Origin: an unicellular cyanobacterium SU3 | Lineage (GTDB): Bacteria > Cyanobacteriota > Cyanobacteriia > Cyanobacteriales > Microcystaceae | NCBI GenBank assembly: GCA_002172675.1 | Contig: NETF01000163.1 | Coordinates: 1 to 59,803, forward strand | DNA length: 59,803 nucleotides | Reading direction: 5' to 3' | Shown: positions 47,156-56,126 of the stretch, in pieces | Layout: each line of letters starts with the position of its first letter | Position numbering within the stretch: position 1 is the stretch's first letter | The notes under the pieces: generated by a model | Told to the model about the DNA's origin: nothing | The model's input: only the letters and a program-made list of their open reading frames with translations | Database searches by the model: none | Position numbers and translations under genes: made by a program

Positions 47156-48940
47156 TTAATTAACGGGTTGGACTTTGCCATTCCTTTGCATCCTTAATAA
47201 AGGAGCATTTGCTGGTAGATTAGTTTGAGGAAGTAAAAGACTAAACTCAAACAGGTTACTAATGGGTTTGATCGTGGCAAATTGTCGTCTGCGTGAGATA
47301 CTAAGGTCTAAATAATCTGATAATCCACTACCATTGGTAATCTGTTGAGCCACTGCATCGAGATAAGCTTGAACTCGTTGGTTAACTTCAGCTTTCCAAG
47401 TTGCATCAGGTAAATTCCAAGTATGAAGAAACTGCTGTTCAGCAGTACAACTATCCAGATTTTGCTGCTGACAAGGGGGTTGGTTTTTAACGGTTGCTTC
47501 AATCTCAGCAACAAACAAAGCAGGAATATTACTCACACCTTGATCATTAATCGTTGCCGTATCTAGCTTTTCACTATAAGATTGTAGGCTACTACGCACT
47601 GGTGAAAAGATAGGATTTGGGAAATCCACCATCAAAACAGCGGCCGCAAACTTATTAGAAACAAATTTGATGTTTTTGCGCTGGTTATCTCGTATAACCT
47701 GAAAATTTCCGTTCCACAAATTTGTGATCACAAAAGTGTCTTCATTGGACGGTACGGGAATGAAAAAAGGATGAAAAGTCGTCCCTTTTTGTTCATAATC
47801 GACAGTCCCTGGACGACACTCGTTAGTGTTAACCATTTTGTTACATTGACGCAAAATAAACCCTTTACTCTCAATGGTTTGCCTAAATTGATTGGTATTA
47901 AAGCTAATGGTATTGGGAAAGTTATAACCAGCGTCGCCAAATACATCTCCAGTTACTTGACTTAGAGCATCATCAAAGAGGAAAAAGTTTTTTGGGGGTG
48001 TCACTACTGAACCCAAAGCTTCTATATTAGCCAAGTTCGATTCAAAATTAACTGAAGTAGTCGTTGTCAGGTGTCTTAACAGTTCGGGGACTTCAGTTAC
48101 TGTTGTGAGGTCTTCACTAACATGACTATCGAGCCAGGCTTTATAAGATTGGGTCACTCCACCCCCAATATCTTGTTCTAATACCTCTGCACCAATTAAT
48201 TGAGACAAGTTCGGGTCTTGTGCAACCATTTCTGGCAACACAGATAAATCAATAGTGGCTAACTGACTTTGCCAGTTGTTCCAAGGTCGTTTCAGTTCTT
48301 TCATAATGACTGAACCATTATGGTGACAGTCAAAACAGCCTTTGCCAATAAACTGCGGTTGACGAGCATGACTTGAATCCCCAGCCCAAGTCCAGTTACG
48401 CTCATCATTAAGTTCGTAATAGTTGAACTTTTTCTTTTGGGAGTCCCAAGCAATTATTTGCAAAAAACCCGTTGTTAGGCCAGGACTTGCACTGAGCAAT
48501 GTTGATAGGATACCATCACCTTCCCAAGTAATAGCTAATCTAGGATCACGATCTTGATCCCGTGAGGCCACTGAGAGGGGAATTTGACTTCCTTCGGCTA
48601 CAAGATAAATCTTCTCGGTTAGATTGGGGTCAGCCTGAGCAATCGCTTCTTGGGAATCCTTGACTTCTTGGGGAAACTTACCCTGACGTAGAATCCCTTT
48701 CCCCCACAAGTCATTAAGCTCTTTTTTCTGTTCGTCTAAGGACATTTGTTGACCAACTTGGCCAGGGGTACAACCAATACATTTCCAGATGTTGGGGACA
48801 TTGTCTAAAGGGTTTGAAATCTCATCGGCTAGCACTGTATCGATAGGCATTAGGCTCATGACAAGTATTACAGATATTATTAGAGGAGCTAAATATCTGT
48901 TCAAGAAAATCAATAAGTTTCTAAGCCTTATTTGCCTCAT
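47156..48940 (-). CDS. Secreted protein with one c-type heme motif
   Basis: About 594 residues from the ATG at 48940, with GGAG ten bases upstream; an ATG at 48973 is also in frame. The signal peptide is about RLRNLLIFLNRYLAPLIISV...MPIDTVLADE. Near residue 210 lies KGCFDCHHNGSV: CxxCH, the covalent heme c motif, with a further His beside it. An extra Cys pair is in WKCIGCTPGQ near the mature N-terminus. The rest matches no cytochrome I know; much longer than ordinary cytochrome c. A periplasmic redox enzyme is likely (inference). Confidence 0.65.
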   Translation of the reverse strand: MRQIRLRNLLIFLNRYLAPLIISVILVMSLMPIDTVLADEISNPLDNVPNIWKCIGCTPGQVGQQMSLDEQKKELNDLWGKGILRQGKFPQEVKDSQEAIAQADPNLTEKIYLVAEGSQIPLSVASRDQDRDPRLAITWEGDGILSTLLSASPGLTTGFLQIIAWDSQKKKFNYYELNDERNWTWAGDSSHARQPQFIGKGCFDCHHNGSVIMKELKRPWNNWQSQLATIDLSVLPEMVAQDPNLSQLIGAEVLEQDIGGGVTQSYKAWLDSHVSEDLTTVTEVPELLRHLTTTTSVNFESNLANIEALGSVVTPPKNFFLFDDALSQVTGDVFGDAGYNFPNTISFNTNQFRQTIESKGFILRQCNKMVNTNECRPGTVDYEQKGTTFHPFFIPVPSNEDTFVITNLWNGNFQVIRDNQRKNIKFVSNKFAAAVLMVDFPNPIFSPVRSSLQSYSEKLDTATINDQGVSNIPALFVAEIEATVKNQPPCQQQNLDSCTAEQQFLHTWNLPDATWKAEVNQRVQAYLDAVAQQITNGSGLSDYLDLSISRRRQFATIKPISNLFEFSLLLPQTNLPANAPLLRMQRNGKVQPVN

Positions 48941-49089
48941 AGGTGAACTTCTCCAATCCGAATCTACAACCATAGTTAGTGATTATGGCTAGTTTTGTTA
49001 ATAAGTTTTTTTAAGAAGATTGTTCTAATAAAGAGGTTAGTCTTCCTATCCTAGAAAATAGTTTTATAATTTTAGTCTTTTTTAGCGGA

Positions 49090-49266
49090 ATGACTAAAGT
49101 GTCAGAGATTATTGAGCCTGAAGATGGGAAAATTTGGAGATGGAAAATTAGTCTAGTTAACCTGAGTTCGGGTTTAGGAGGGCGACTTCTTAGAGCATTA
49201 TGGCGGATGGAACCCAACCGCCGTGCGACAGCGGTTGGAAAGCGCACCAAGCAGACGAGACAATAG
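49090..49266 (+). other. GC-rich palindromic island with a possible 58-residue ORF
   Basis: The stretch 49160-49262 is clearly richer in GC than its surroundings and holds a perfect 8-bp stem, CCAACCGC (49214-49221) and GCGGTTGG (49231-49238). An ATG at 49090 opens a 58-codon frame through it, ending in many Arg residues (RMEPNRRATAVGKRTKQTRQ). Arginine richness follows from the base composition, so I read it as a repeat element remnant rather than a gene. It fills most of the 397-base gap 48941-49337. Confidence 0.4.
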
Positions 49267-49337
49267 GTGTTTCAGACAACGATAGAATTGACCAAGACTT
49301 GTGCTTATCCCAAACTTACGTTAGTTAATTAAATCAT

Positions 49338-50641
49338 TTAATCATTAAAATAAGTATCCAAAACTATCTTTTGAATACTTGTTAAAGGTTGACTAAACTT
49401 TCTCGCTATAGTCGCACAATCTTCATATTCTGGTTGTACATTAATAATGGTTTTATTCTCTCCTTTTCCTTGAGTTGCTATCTTGATCCTAACGTCTCCA
49501 TACTTGGTATTAACTGTTTTAATTTCTCGGTCTAAAATTGAACGTTTTTGAATGGTTTGACGAATACCTAACGTGGTGGTTTCCTTAAAAATAATCTGCT
49601 CACATACATCTATTTTATCAATAGGACAAATCACCGTTAATAAAACACCTGGTCGTGATTTTTTCATCATCACTGACTGAGTAAATACATCTAATGCACC
49701 AACATTCAATAAAACCTCAAATAAATAACCAAATATTTGCGGACTAAGATCATCTATTTGGGTTTCTAAAATGGCAACTATATCGACATTACTGTTTTTT
49801 TTTCTGTGATACTTGCCCCTATCCACAACCGTAAAATATTAGGCAAAGATAAGTCTTGTGAACCGGCACCTAACCCGACTTTTTCTAATATCATATTCGG
49901 AGGTTCACCAAAACGTTTAACCAATGTAACAGCGATCGCAGCTCCGGTAGGCGTGACCAATTCTTTCTCAATCTTGTTACTATAAATAGGAACTTGTCGG
50001 GACTCCCATAACTTCAATACCGCAGGAACTGGCACCGGTAAACGACCATGAGAAGCATAAACGGTTCCTCCGCCAGTGGGTAAGGCAGAACAATATAACT
50101 TATCTATGTCTAAATAATCTAGCCCCAGACAAGTGCCGACAATATCCACGATGGCATCTGTTGCCCCCACTTCATGAAAATGTACTTTTTCGGGTGAAAC
50201 GCCGTGTACAGCACCTTCTGCGATGGCTAACCGACGAAATACGTCTAGACTCCATTGTGTCACCCGTGACGGCAAGTTAGCCTCTTTAATCATCGTTTCA
50301 ATTTCAGGAAGATGACGGGCAGGGGTATGATGGTGATGATGGCTTTTAGGGGTTGTTTGGGTAGAAGTTTCAACACTATGATGATTTTTTCTCCCTCTGC
50401 TCCTCTGCTTCCCCTGCTCATCTATAGGATAATCTTGCTCTACCAAGTTAACATGAACCTTAGTAGCCTGTTGTCCCTTGCGTTGTACTTTTTCTTGACT
50501 TAACTCATATTCGTGGTCAATATTTAACCCTTTGAGTTGCTCAATCAAGTATTCTAAAGGAACACCGCCATCAACTAGGGCCCCTAAAAACATATCCCCG
50601 GCAATACCTGTCACACAGTCTAAATAAGCTATTTTGGTCAT
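49338..50641 (-). CDS. larC: Nickel-pincer cofactor protein LarC, in two frames joined at A9
   Basis: The first frame (50641-49778) encodes LarC1: [23 protein letters not shown], a His-rich run ([20 protein letters not shown]) and [13 protein letters not shown]. The second (ending 49338) encodes LarC2, continuing [19 protein letters not shown]. They meet at nine A residues (49803-49795 on the minus strand): GAA AAA AAA then a -1 step, or one extra A in the mRNA, gives a single protein of about 434 residues, the usual LarC length. In Lactobacillus plantarum larC is made by programmed frameshifting. LarC inserts nickel into the cofactor of lactate racemase-type enzymes. Its ATG lies four bases from that of the divergent Sua5-like gene. 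Confidence 0.85.
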
Positions 50642-50645
50642 AATT

Positions 50646-51299
50646 ATGGCTATTTTATACGATCTTCATCCCGAAAACCCTCAACCTCGTCGCATTGACG
50701 AAATCTGTGATTCCCTAAAGAAAGGGGCAATCATGTTATATCCTACCGATACAGTGTATGCAATCGGTTGCGATCTTAATAGTAAATCAGCCGTGCAACG
50801 GGTGCGACAATTAAAACAATTATCTAATGATAAACCCTTGACATTTTTATGTTCTTCTTTATCTAATATTTCCAAATATGCAGGGGTGACAGATGAAGCT
50901 TATCGTATTATGAAACGGGTGATTCCTGGCCCATACACTTTCTTGTTGCCAGCGACTAAAGCTGTGCCAAAATTAGTGATGAGTCCTAAGCGTAAAACGA
51001 CGGGTATTCGGGTTCCTGATCATCCCATTTGTCAAGCTATTTTAACTGAATTAAATAATCCGATTATTTCTACGTCTGCTCATTTACCCGATGAAGAGGG
51101 AGAGTTTCCTACGATTGGCGTAGAAAAAGCAAGATTGTTTGATATATTAGAAAGTCAAGTTGATCTAATTATTGATAACAGTTTAGAACCTGGTTTTGAT
51201 GTGTCCACTATTGTAGATATGACTTCTGATCCCCCTTCAATTATTCGTCAAGGTTTAGGATGGGAAGAATTACAAAATTGGGTGACAATAGAAGTTTAG
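50646..51299 (+). CDS. Sua5/YciO/YrdC-family protein (threonylcarbamoyl-AMP synthase-like)
   Basis: About 217 residues. Segments [42 protein letters not shown] and [10 protein letters not shown] match the YrdC fold that binds ATP and RNA; TsaC/Sua5 make threonylcarbamoyl-AMP for the t6A tRNA modification, while YciO is a related protein of less certain function. No C-terminal Sua5 domain. The start is the ATG at 50646, four bases from the divergent larC ATG; an in-frame TTG at 50634 would overlap larC. Confidence 0.88.
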   Translation: MAILYDLHPENPQPRRIDEICDSLKKGAIMLYPTDTVYAIGCDLNSKSAVQRVRQLKQLSNDKPLTFLCSSLSNISKYAGVTDEAYRIMKRVIPGPYTFLLPATKAVPKLVMSPKRKTTGIRVPDHPICQAILTELNNPIISTSAHLPDEEGEFPTIGVEKARLFDILESQVDLIIDNSLEPGFDVSTIVDMTSDPPSIIRQGLGWEELQNWVTIEV

Positions 51300-51362
51300 A
51301 ATGTAGAATGTAGAATTTAAAATTAGGTTTCACTATCAATTATCAACTGTCAACTATTAACT

Positions 51363-51908
51363 ATGAATGTAATCCAAACAAAAATTCCTGATGTCGTAAT
51401 TATTGAACCCCGTGTATTTGGTGATGATCGTGGCTTTTTTTATGAAAGTTATAATCAAAAAGCTTTCACAGAAGCAACAGGAATCACTAAAAATTTTGTA
51501 CAAGATAATCATTCAAAATCACAAAAAAATGTCTTACGAGGACTTCATTATCAAATTCAACAACCTCAAGGCAAATTAGTTCGTGTTGTGGTGGGTGAAG
51601 TGTTAGATGTAGCGGTGGATATTCGTAAAAGTTCCCCAACTTTTGGCCAATGGGTAAGCTGTCTTTTAAGTGCAGAAAATAAGCGTCAATTTTGGGTTCC
51701 TGAAGGTTTTGCCCACGGGTTTGTTGTTTTATCAGATGCTGCTGAATTTCTCTATAAAACTACTAATTATTATGCTCCACAACATGAGAGAAGCATTTTA
51801 TGGAATGATCCCGATCTCGCCATCGACTGGCAATTAAAAGACGAGCCCAAATTATCTAAAAAAGATCAAGAAGGTTCTTCTTTTAAAGAAGCAGAAGTAT
51901 TTGAGTAA
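51363..51908 (+). CDS. rfbC: dTDP-4-dehydrorhamnose 3,5-epimerase
   Basis: A 181-residue cupin enzyme of dTDP-rhamnose synthesis. IIEPRVFGDDRGFFYESYN, the catalytic His in LRGLHYQ, and the Tyr region YKTTNYYAPQHERSI are present. Rhamnose made this way goes to cell-surface polysaccharides. The rfbABD genes are not in the window, so the pathway is encoded in pieces. Confidence 0.96.
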   Translation: MNVIQTKIPDVVIIEPRVFGDDRGFFYESYNQKAFTEATGITKNFVQDNHSKSQKNVLRGLHYQIQQPQGKLVRVVVGEVLDVAVDIRKSSPTFGQWVSCLLSAENKRQFWVPEGFAHGFVVLSDAAEFLYKTTNYYAPQHERSILWNDPDLAIDWQLKDEPKLSKKDQEGSSFKEAEVFE

Positions 51909-51916
51909 AATAGTCT

Positions 51917-52036
51917 ATGGACTCAGGTAAAAAGTTATGTCAACTATTAGATAAACCAGGAGTTATTGCAGCCCCTGCTGTTTATGATTTTAAAGATTTA
52001 ATTAAGCTTAACAAATACAAAAATTTGATAGATTAA
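51917..52036 (+). pseudogene. N-terminal fragment of an isocitrate lyase/PEP mutase-family gene
   Basis: An ATG opens 39 codons starting MDSGKKLCQLLDKPGVIAAP and AVYD, which is the usual N-terminus of the isocitrate lyase/phosphonomutase family (compare the family pattern K-LR-LL--PG----PGVYD). After about residue 25 the similarity stops and a stop codon follows, so only the beginning of the gene survives. It comes eight bases after rfbC. The remaining gap 52037-52282 is AT-rich with nothing recognisable. Confidence 0.6.
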
Positions 52037-52282
52037 AAATAATAAAATTTTATTTCAAAGTAAGGTACCTACTCTCTTGTTTTGATAACGACTTAATTTT
52101 TGCTCTTTGTCTTGTTATTATTTGAAATGATGATAAGTCTATATTTGCGGTGATAACCGTCACAGTCGAATAACTTGAAAGATTAGATAATTAAAGAGAG
52201 TTAATAATAATAATATAAATTTAATTATTATTAATTCAAGTATTTTCAACAACTCGGTAATATTAGATCACTCTATTTAGTT

Positions 52283-53698
52283 ATGGCGAAACAAGAAACA
52301 AAAAAACAAAAATTACTACAAGAATTAGTCGGTAAAGATCAAGAAACCAATCAAATTAATTTATCACCAGAAAAAATTGCCGATCCCATTAATAAAAACC
52401 TTAAAAATCGTTATCAAGGATTAATTGAAGAAGAAACAAAAGATACATTAAGTGTGTGGGAATCTAATGAAATTATCAAACAATTAGACGCAGAAAAATC
52501 AATTTCAGAAATCAATGTCGATCAACTGCTTATTAATGATCCTAACCAAAAAATTTTAGGCATATTATCCTCAAATAATCTTAGTTTTGCTGGTGAATCT
52601 CCTTCTCTGGAGTCTGTGATTGTTTCGCCTATTCCAGTTGCTTTACTAACTTTAGTATCTGGTGTTATTTTTCTTCAAAAAAAACAAGCGATCGCTTGTT
52701 TTTTATTTGATGAAGATGGACTAATAACACAAACAATGGAAAAGTTCGGATTAGTTAAACCTAAAGTTTCGGAAACCGCTATTTTTCTTCATAATCGTAC
52801 TTTAGAAAATGCTAGAAGTTTAGCGAAATTTGCTCAAACGGTAGACAATAATAAATTTAGTAAAAATGAATTTTTACTATTTGCTAAAATCAAATTTTGT
52901 CTTGAAAGTGGCCAAGCAGAATATGAGGGACTAAAACGTAGTATTGAACTGTTTAAGTCAGCAGCAAAAGCTCAGAAAAGTTATGTTATTATTAGTCAAA
53001 TTGAATCCATGTGTCAAGGAATAAAACAAAAAGAATTTTATGATTATGTTAACCGACAATTAGAGAAATTTGATGATTCCGAAACATTTAACAAAAACAT
53101 TAATCAAAAATTAATAAAAATATTACCCCAAGTTAAAACAGAAAAAGGAAAAGAAAAACTACAAACCTACGTTCAAGCAATAACACGTTTATCAGAAGAC
53201 ATCTTTAGTTTACAACTATTTTCATGGTTTAATAGAGAACAATTAAAAGAATTTTTAGTTATCAAATCTATTATTGAAATTATCAATAGCTTAAATGAAA
53301 CAGATGTTATCAATTTAAAAGCCCTAACTTGTTTAGTAATGGTTAATTATGATGATTTTGAAGTATTAGGAAATCTCATCGGGGTCACTGGTAAAAAAAG
53401 TAGTCCTGATACCTATGCACGAATCATTCAATATATTGCCCTAGAAGCAAGACATAAAAAGTCTTATGAACAGTTTGAACAATTAATTAATATTATGCGT
53501 CAATGGTATCCTCTTTACCACGCAATTAAAGGCATTCGTGATGAATACCCTGAAAAAGATTATAGAAAGCCTAAAGATTTTATCAAAGACATCCCAGGAA
53601 TAGATTTATACCATAAATATAGAAATTATTTGACCGATCAAAAAACAGGTCATACTTATATTGATTTTGGTGAAAACAGTGAAACAGAAACAGACTAG
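52283..53698 (+). CDS. Helix-rich protein of unknown function
   Basis: A 471-residue Lys/Glu-rich protein. One hydrophobic stretch (about 113-131, VSPIPVALLTLVSGVIFLQ) could be a membrane helix or a buried strand. The rest is helical, with repeated aromatic/Lys patterns, and no catalytic motif. The C-terminal part (KKSYEQFEQLINIMRQWYPLYHAIKGIR) looks conserved. It stands alone between a pseudogene fragment and a convergent Uma2 gene. AT-rich like its neighbours. I do not recognise the family. Confidence 0.6.
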   Translation: MAKQETKKQKLLQELVGKDQETNQINLSPEKIADPINKNLKNRYQGLIEEETKDTLSVWESNEIIKQLDAEKSISEINVDQLLINDPNQKILGILSSNNLSFAGESPSLESVIVSPIPVALLTLVSGVIFLQKKQAIACFLFDEDGLITQTMEKFGLVKPKVSETAIFLHNRTLENARSLAKFAQTVDNNKFSKNEFLLFAKIKFCLESGQAEYEGLKRSIELFKSAAKAQKSYVIISQIESMCQGIKQKEFYDYVNRQLEKFDDSETFNKNINQKLIKILPQVKTEKGKEKLQTYVQAITRLSEDIFSLQLFSWFNREQLKEFLVIKSIIEIINSLNETDVINLKALTCLVMVNYDDFEVLGNLIGVTGKKSSPDTYARIIQYIALEARHKKSYEQFEQLINIMRQWYPLYHAIKGIRDEYPEKDYRKPKDFIKDIPGIDLYHKYRNYLTDQKTGHTYIDFGENSETETD

Positions 53699-53741
53699 AA
53701 TTAAATCAATTTCTATTAATTTTATTGATTAGGGAACTCGG

Positions 53742-54473
53742 TTATATTTCATTGGGATCGATCCCTAACTCTCTTAACTTTTCCGCTAAAAGATCCGCCC
53801 TTTGGCATTCAGCTTCTGCCCGGTGACGTTCAGCGTTTGCCCGTTGGCGTTCCATTCCTGCCTCTTCTTTGGGTAATAAGACTAAATTTCCCTGTAAATC
53901 GTAAAATCGCAACCAAAAAGCTGACTCATTTAATACTTTACCTTCCCAAGTCCCTAAATATAACTGTAACGTCTCACACAATAACCATCCTCTTTGGTCT
54001 GCTATAATCTCACCATAGGTTTGTTGTCCATTTAATCGCCATCCTTGCAAAGATGTGGCATCATAAGGATCGTAAATATAGTATTCTCTTGTCTTAAAAA
54101 TTTGCTCGTATAGTTTTTTTTTGTCCGTTTTATCAATATTAGCTGTAGAATCAGACATCAATTCCACAATAACATCGGGATAACGTCCATTTTCTTGCCA
54201 AACAATCCAAGCTTTGCGGTCTACAGTACCATCTACATTCAACGTGACAAAAAAATCAGGTCCTCGAAAATCTCGATTCATCCGTTGCGTGGCACTATAA
54301 TAAACAAACATATTACCCCCTGCAAAAAAGTCCTCACGGGGCAATAATGCTTGATAGACCGAATCAATTAAAACATTCATCGCAATGCGGTGGCGGTTCG
54401 TTTCCAAGGGTTCTCCGTCATCATAAACTAATTCATCTTTGGGTAAATTAAGATAAGGGGAAAGGGTTTCCAT
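53742..54473 (-). CDS. Uma2-family PD-(D/E)XK nuclease-like protein
   Basis: About 243 residues of the Uma2 (DUF820) family, greatly expanded in cyanobacteria. GPDFFVTLNV, PDVIVELMSDSTANIDKTDK and REYYIYDPYD reproduce the restriction-nuclease-like core. A C-terminal Arg/Glu/Ala-rich coiled coil (ERQRANAERHRAEAECQR) is also typical. The role of these proteins is not settled. The Asp and Glu of the core are present, so it could be active. Confidence 0.9.
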   Translation of the reverse strand: METLSPYLNLPKDELVYDDGEPLETNRHRIAMNVLIDSVYQALLPREDFFAGGNMFVYYSATQRMNRDFRGPDFFVTLNVDGTVDRKAWIVWQENGRYPDVIVELMSDSTANIDKTDKKKLYEQIFKTREYYIYDPYDATSLQGWRLNGQQTYGEIIADQRGWLLCETLQLYLGTWEGKVLNESAFWLRFYDLQGNLVLLPKEEAGMERQRANAERHRAEAECQRADLLAEKLRELGIDPNEI

Positions 54474-54545
54474 AAAAATATTATCATTGCATCTTATAAT
54501 TATGATAGCAGAATCATTTATTGATAATTTAAAGTAAAAATATAG

Positions 54546-55253
54546 ATGAAAATATTAATTGTTGAAGACGAAATGGAAATTTCTAAGCTAATTCAAACGA
54601 CATTAGAAAGAGAATCTTTTGAATGTATTGTTGCTTACGATGGCTTAACCGCTTTAGATTTATTCCAACAACAAGCGCCGGATCTGATTGTTTTAGATTT
54701 AATGTTACCTAAACTCGATGGGTTAGAAGTTTGTACCCGAATTCGTCAAAAACTAACAGAAAAAGACCCTTATATTTTGATGTTGACGGCAAAAGGAGAA
54801 GAAATTGATCGAGTGATTGGCTTATCAACTGGTGCCGATGATTATTTAGTTAAACCTTTTAGTCCCATCGAATTAGTTGCCAGAGTTCGCGCTTTATTAA
54901 GACGGAGTTTAAGACATGGGGGAACTCAAAATAATGTTTATGAAACCCCCCATTTTCTGGTTGACTTAGATAAACATTCTGCTATAAAAAAAACGGATAA
55001 TAATACAGAAGAACCTTTAGAATTAACGACTTTAGAATTCAACCTTTTATCTACCTTTATGAGTTATCCAGGGAGAGTCTGGAGTCGAACCCAACTCATA
55101 GACAAATTATGGGGAAATGACTTTTTTGGAGATGAAAGAGTCGTCGATACTCATGTGAGAAGATTACGCAAAAAAATTGAACCCGATACTGCTAACCCTA
55201 CTTATATTAAAACTGTTGTGGGAGTCGGCTATAAATTTGAAGATGAAACTTAA
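54546..55253 (+). CDS. OmpR-type response regulator
   Basis: A 235-residue regulator. Receiver: acidic pair in VEDE, phospho-acceptor Asp51 in IVLDLMLPKLDG, Thr in MLTAKG and Lys in YLVKPF. DNA-binding winged helix: ELTTLEFNLLSTFMSYPGRVWSR and the recognition segment DERVVDTHVRRLRKKIE, ending YIKTVVGVGYKF. The paired kinase is not adjacent; the kinase at 42394 is one possibility. No target can be deduced. Confidence 0.93.
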   Translation: MKILIVEDEMEISKLIQTTLERESFECIVAYDGLTALDLFQQQAPDLIVLDLMLPKLDGLEVCTRIRQKLTEKDPYILMLTAKGEEIDRVIGLSTGADDYLVKPFSPIELVARVRALLRRSLRHGGTQNNVYETPHFLVDLDKHSAIKKTDNNTEEPLELTTLEFNLLSTFMSYPGRVWSRTQLIDKLWGNDFFGDERVVDTHVRRLRKKIEPDTANPTYIKTVVGVGYKFEDET

Positions 55254-55257
55254 ATAT

Positions 55258-55310
55258 AACAGGTTATAACAGGTTGTAAAAATGCTCAAGGCGACGCTAA
55301 TTAAACCCAT
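55258..55310. repeat. Dispersed repeat, left copy flanking brnTA
   Basis: AACAGGTTATA (55258-55268) and, further on, GCTAATTAAACCCAT (55296-55310) both recur in the same order and orientation at 56066-56123, on the far side of brnTA. The spacer between the two blocks differs. Confidence 0.55.
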
Positions 55311-55341
55311 TTTTGTCGGGTGGATTAGACGGCGATAATCT

Positions 55342-55449
55342 TACAGCAGTTTTCGACTTAGTGTGGTACAAGAAGTTAAGGCTTGAGGCAGAGGGCAGGA
55401 GGCAGGAGGCAGGTGTTAGATGTACTTTAATAACTCGCAAAGTGCTGTA
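55342..55449. mobile_element. 108-bp inverted-repeat element, family B, copy 2
   Basis: TACAGCAGTTTTCGA (55342-55356) and TCGCAAAGTGCTGTA (55435-55449) are inverted repeats matching at 13 of 15 positions. Between them lie GGCAGGA heptamers (55384-55413). Same length and arrangement as the copy at 15795-15902. No coding capacity. Confidence 0.7.
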
Positions 55450-55535
55450 GATTGTTACTAGAAAATACTAATCAGTCGTAACCAACCATTTTAGATAGAA
55501 TGTTGTGGCTACATTGTTAATATTCCCCGTTTTTC

Positions 55536-55772
55536 TTAAATATGTAATCGGGTTTTGGCATACTGATTAACCAATGCACTAATTATTTCTTGATAAGATA
55601 TTTGTTGTTTTGCTGCTTCTGCTTTCAAAAAGCGAATAGTTTCTTCAGTTAACTCTAGAGTAACGTTTACCTTGTTTTTTTTAGGAATTAACTCTTCAGG
55701 AGGGGGTAAAAAATCTTCAACCACTTCCCCTAATTCCATTGGTTCATCCGTGTAAATGATTTCGTTGTTCAT
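55536..55772 (-). CDS. brnA: BrnA-like ribbon-helix-helix antitoxin
   Basis: About 78 residues from the ATG at 55772; the frame opens further upstream at 55808. The C-terminal half, VNVTLELTEETIRFLKAEAAKQQISYQEI, is a ribbon-helix-helix DNA-binding fold as in BrnA. The start overlaps the end of the BrnT reading frame by 29 bases, the usual toxin-first order of this system. It remains intact although the toxin is broken. Confidence 0.8.
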   Translation of the reverse strand: MNNEIIYTDEPMELGEVVEDFLPPPEELIPKKNKVNVTLELTEETIRFLKAEAAKQQISYQEIISALVNQYAKTRLHI

Positions 55773-56031
55773 AAAATTTCCGTCCTTTTCGCCAATAACC
55801 TGCTCCAAAAATCCTAATTTTTTCGTTTCGATAGGTAAAACATACCGTTAAAATTCCCTGATTCACTTTACCTAAACAATAGAATCTTTGTTCTATGACA
55901 CTATGAGCTAAATCTTCTACAATAATGCGGTAGGAGTCAAAAAAAGCCAATTGGGCCAATTCAAAAGAAACACCATGTTTTTCTCAATTAGCTTGATTTT
56001 TGCTTTCATCCCACTCAAAATTGCTCTCCAT
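55744..56031 (-). pseudogene. brnT: BrnT toxin gene with a premature stop
   Basis: The gene should begin at the ATG at 56031: MESNFEWDESKNQAN, then TGA (codon 16, 55984-55986), then EKHGVSFELAQLAFFDSYRI and the rest of a BrnT ribonuclease to RKFYEQRN. In other BrnT proteins this position is inside the conserved pattern K-x-NxxKHGVSF, where an ordinary residue occurs. One in-frame stop thus splits an otherwise complete toxin. A shorter product could start after the stop but would lack the first strand and helix. Confidence 0.85.
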
Positions 56032-56065
56032 CGTTACAGACAATCTTATTTCATCTTAGCTTAAC

Positions 56066-56123
56066 AACAGGTTATAGGGCGATCTCGGAGAGATCCGCTT
56101 TGCGATGCGCTAATTAAACCCAT
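56066..56123. repeat. Dispersed repeat, right copy flanking brnTA
   Basis: AACAGGTTATA (56066-56076) and GCTAATTAAACCCAT (56109-56123) match the left copy at 55258-55310. A small hairpin, GATCTC-GGA-GAGATC (56081-56095), lies between them. Confidence 0.55.
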
Positions 56124-56126
56124 ATC

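Noticed and set aside
49011-49250. 79-residue minus-strand frame
   Set aside because: Covers the GC-rich palindromic island; Arg/Pro-rich from base composition, no start signal.
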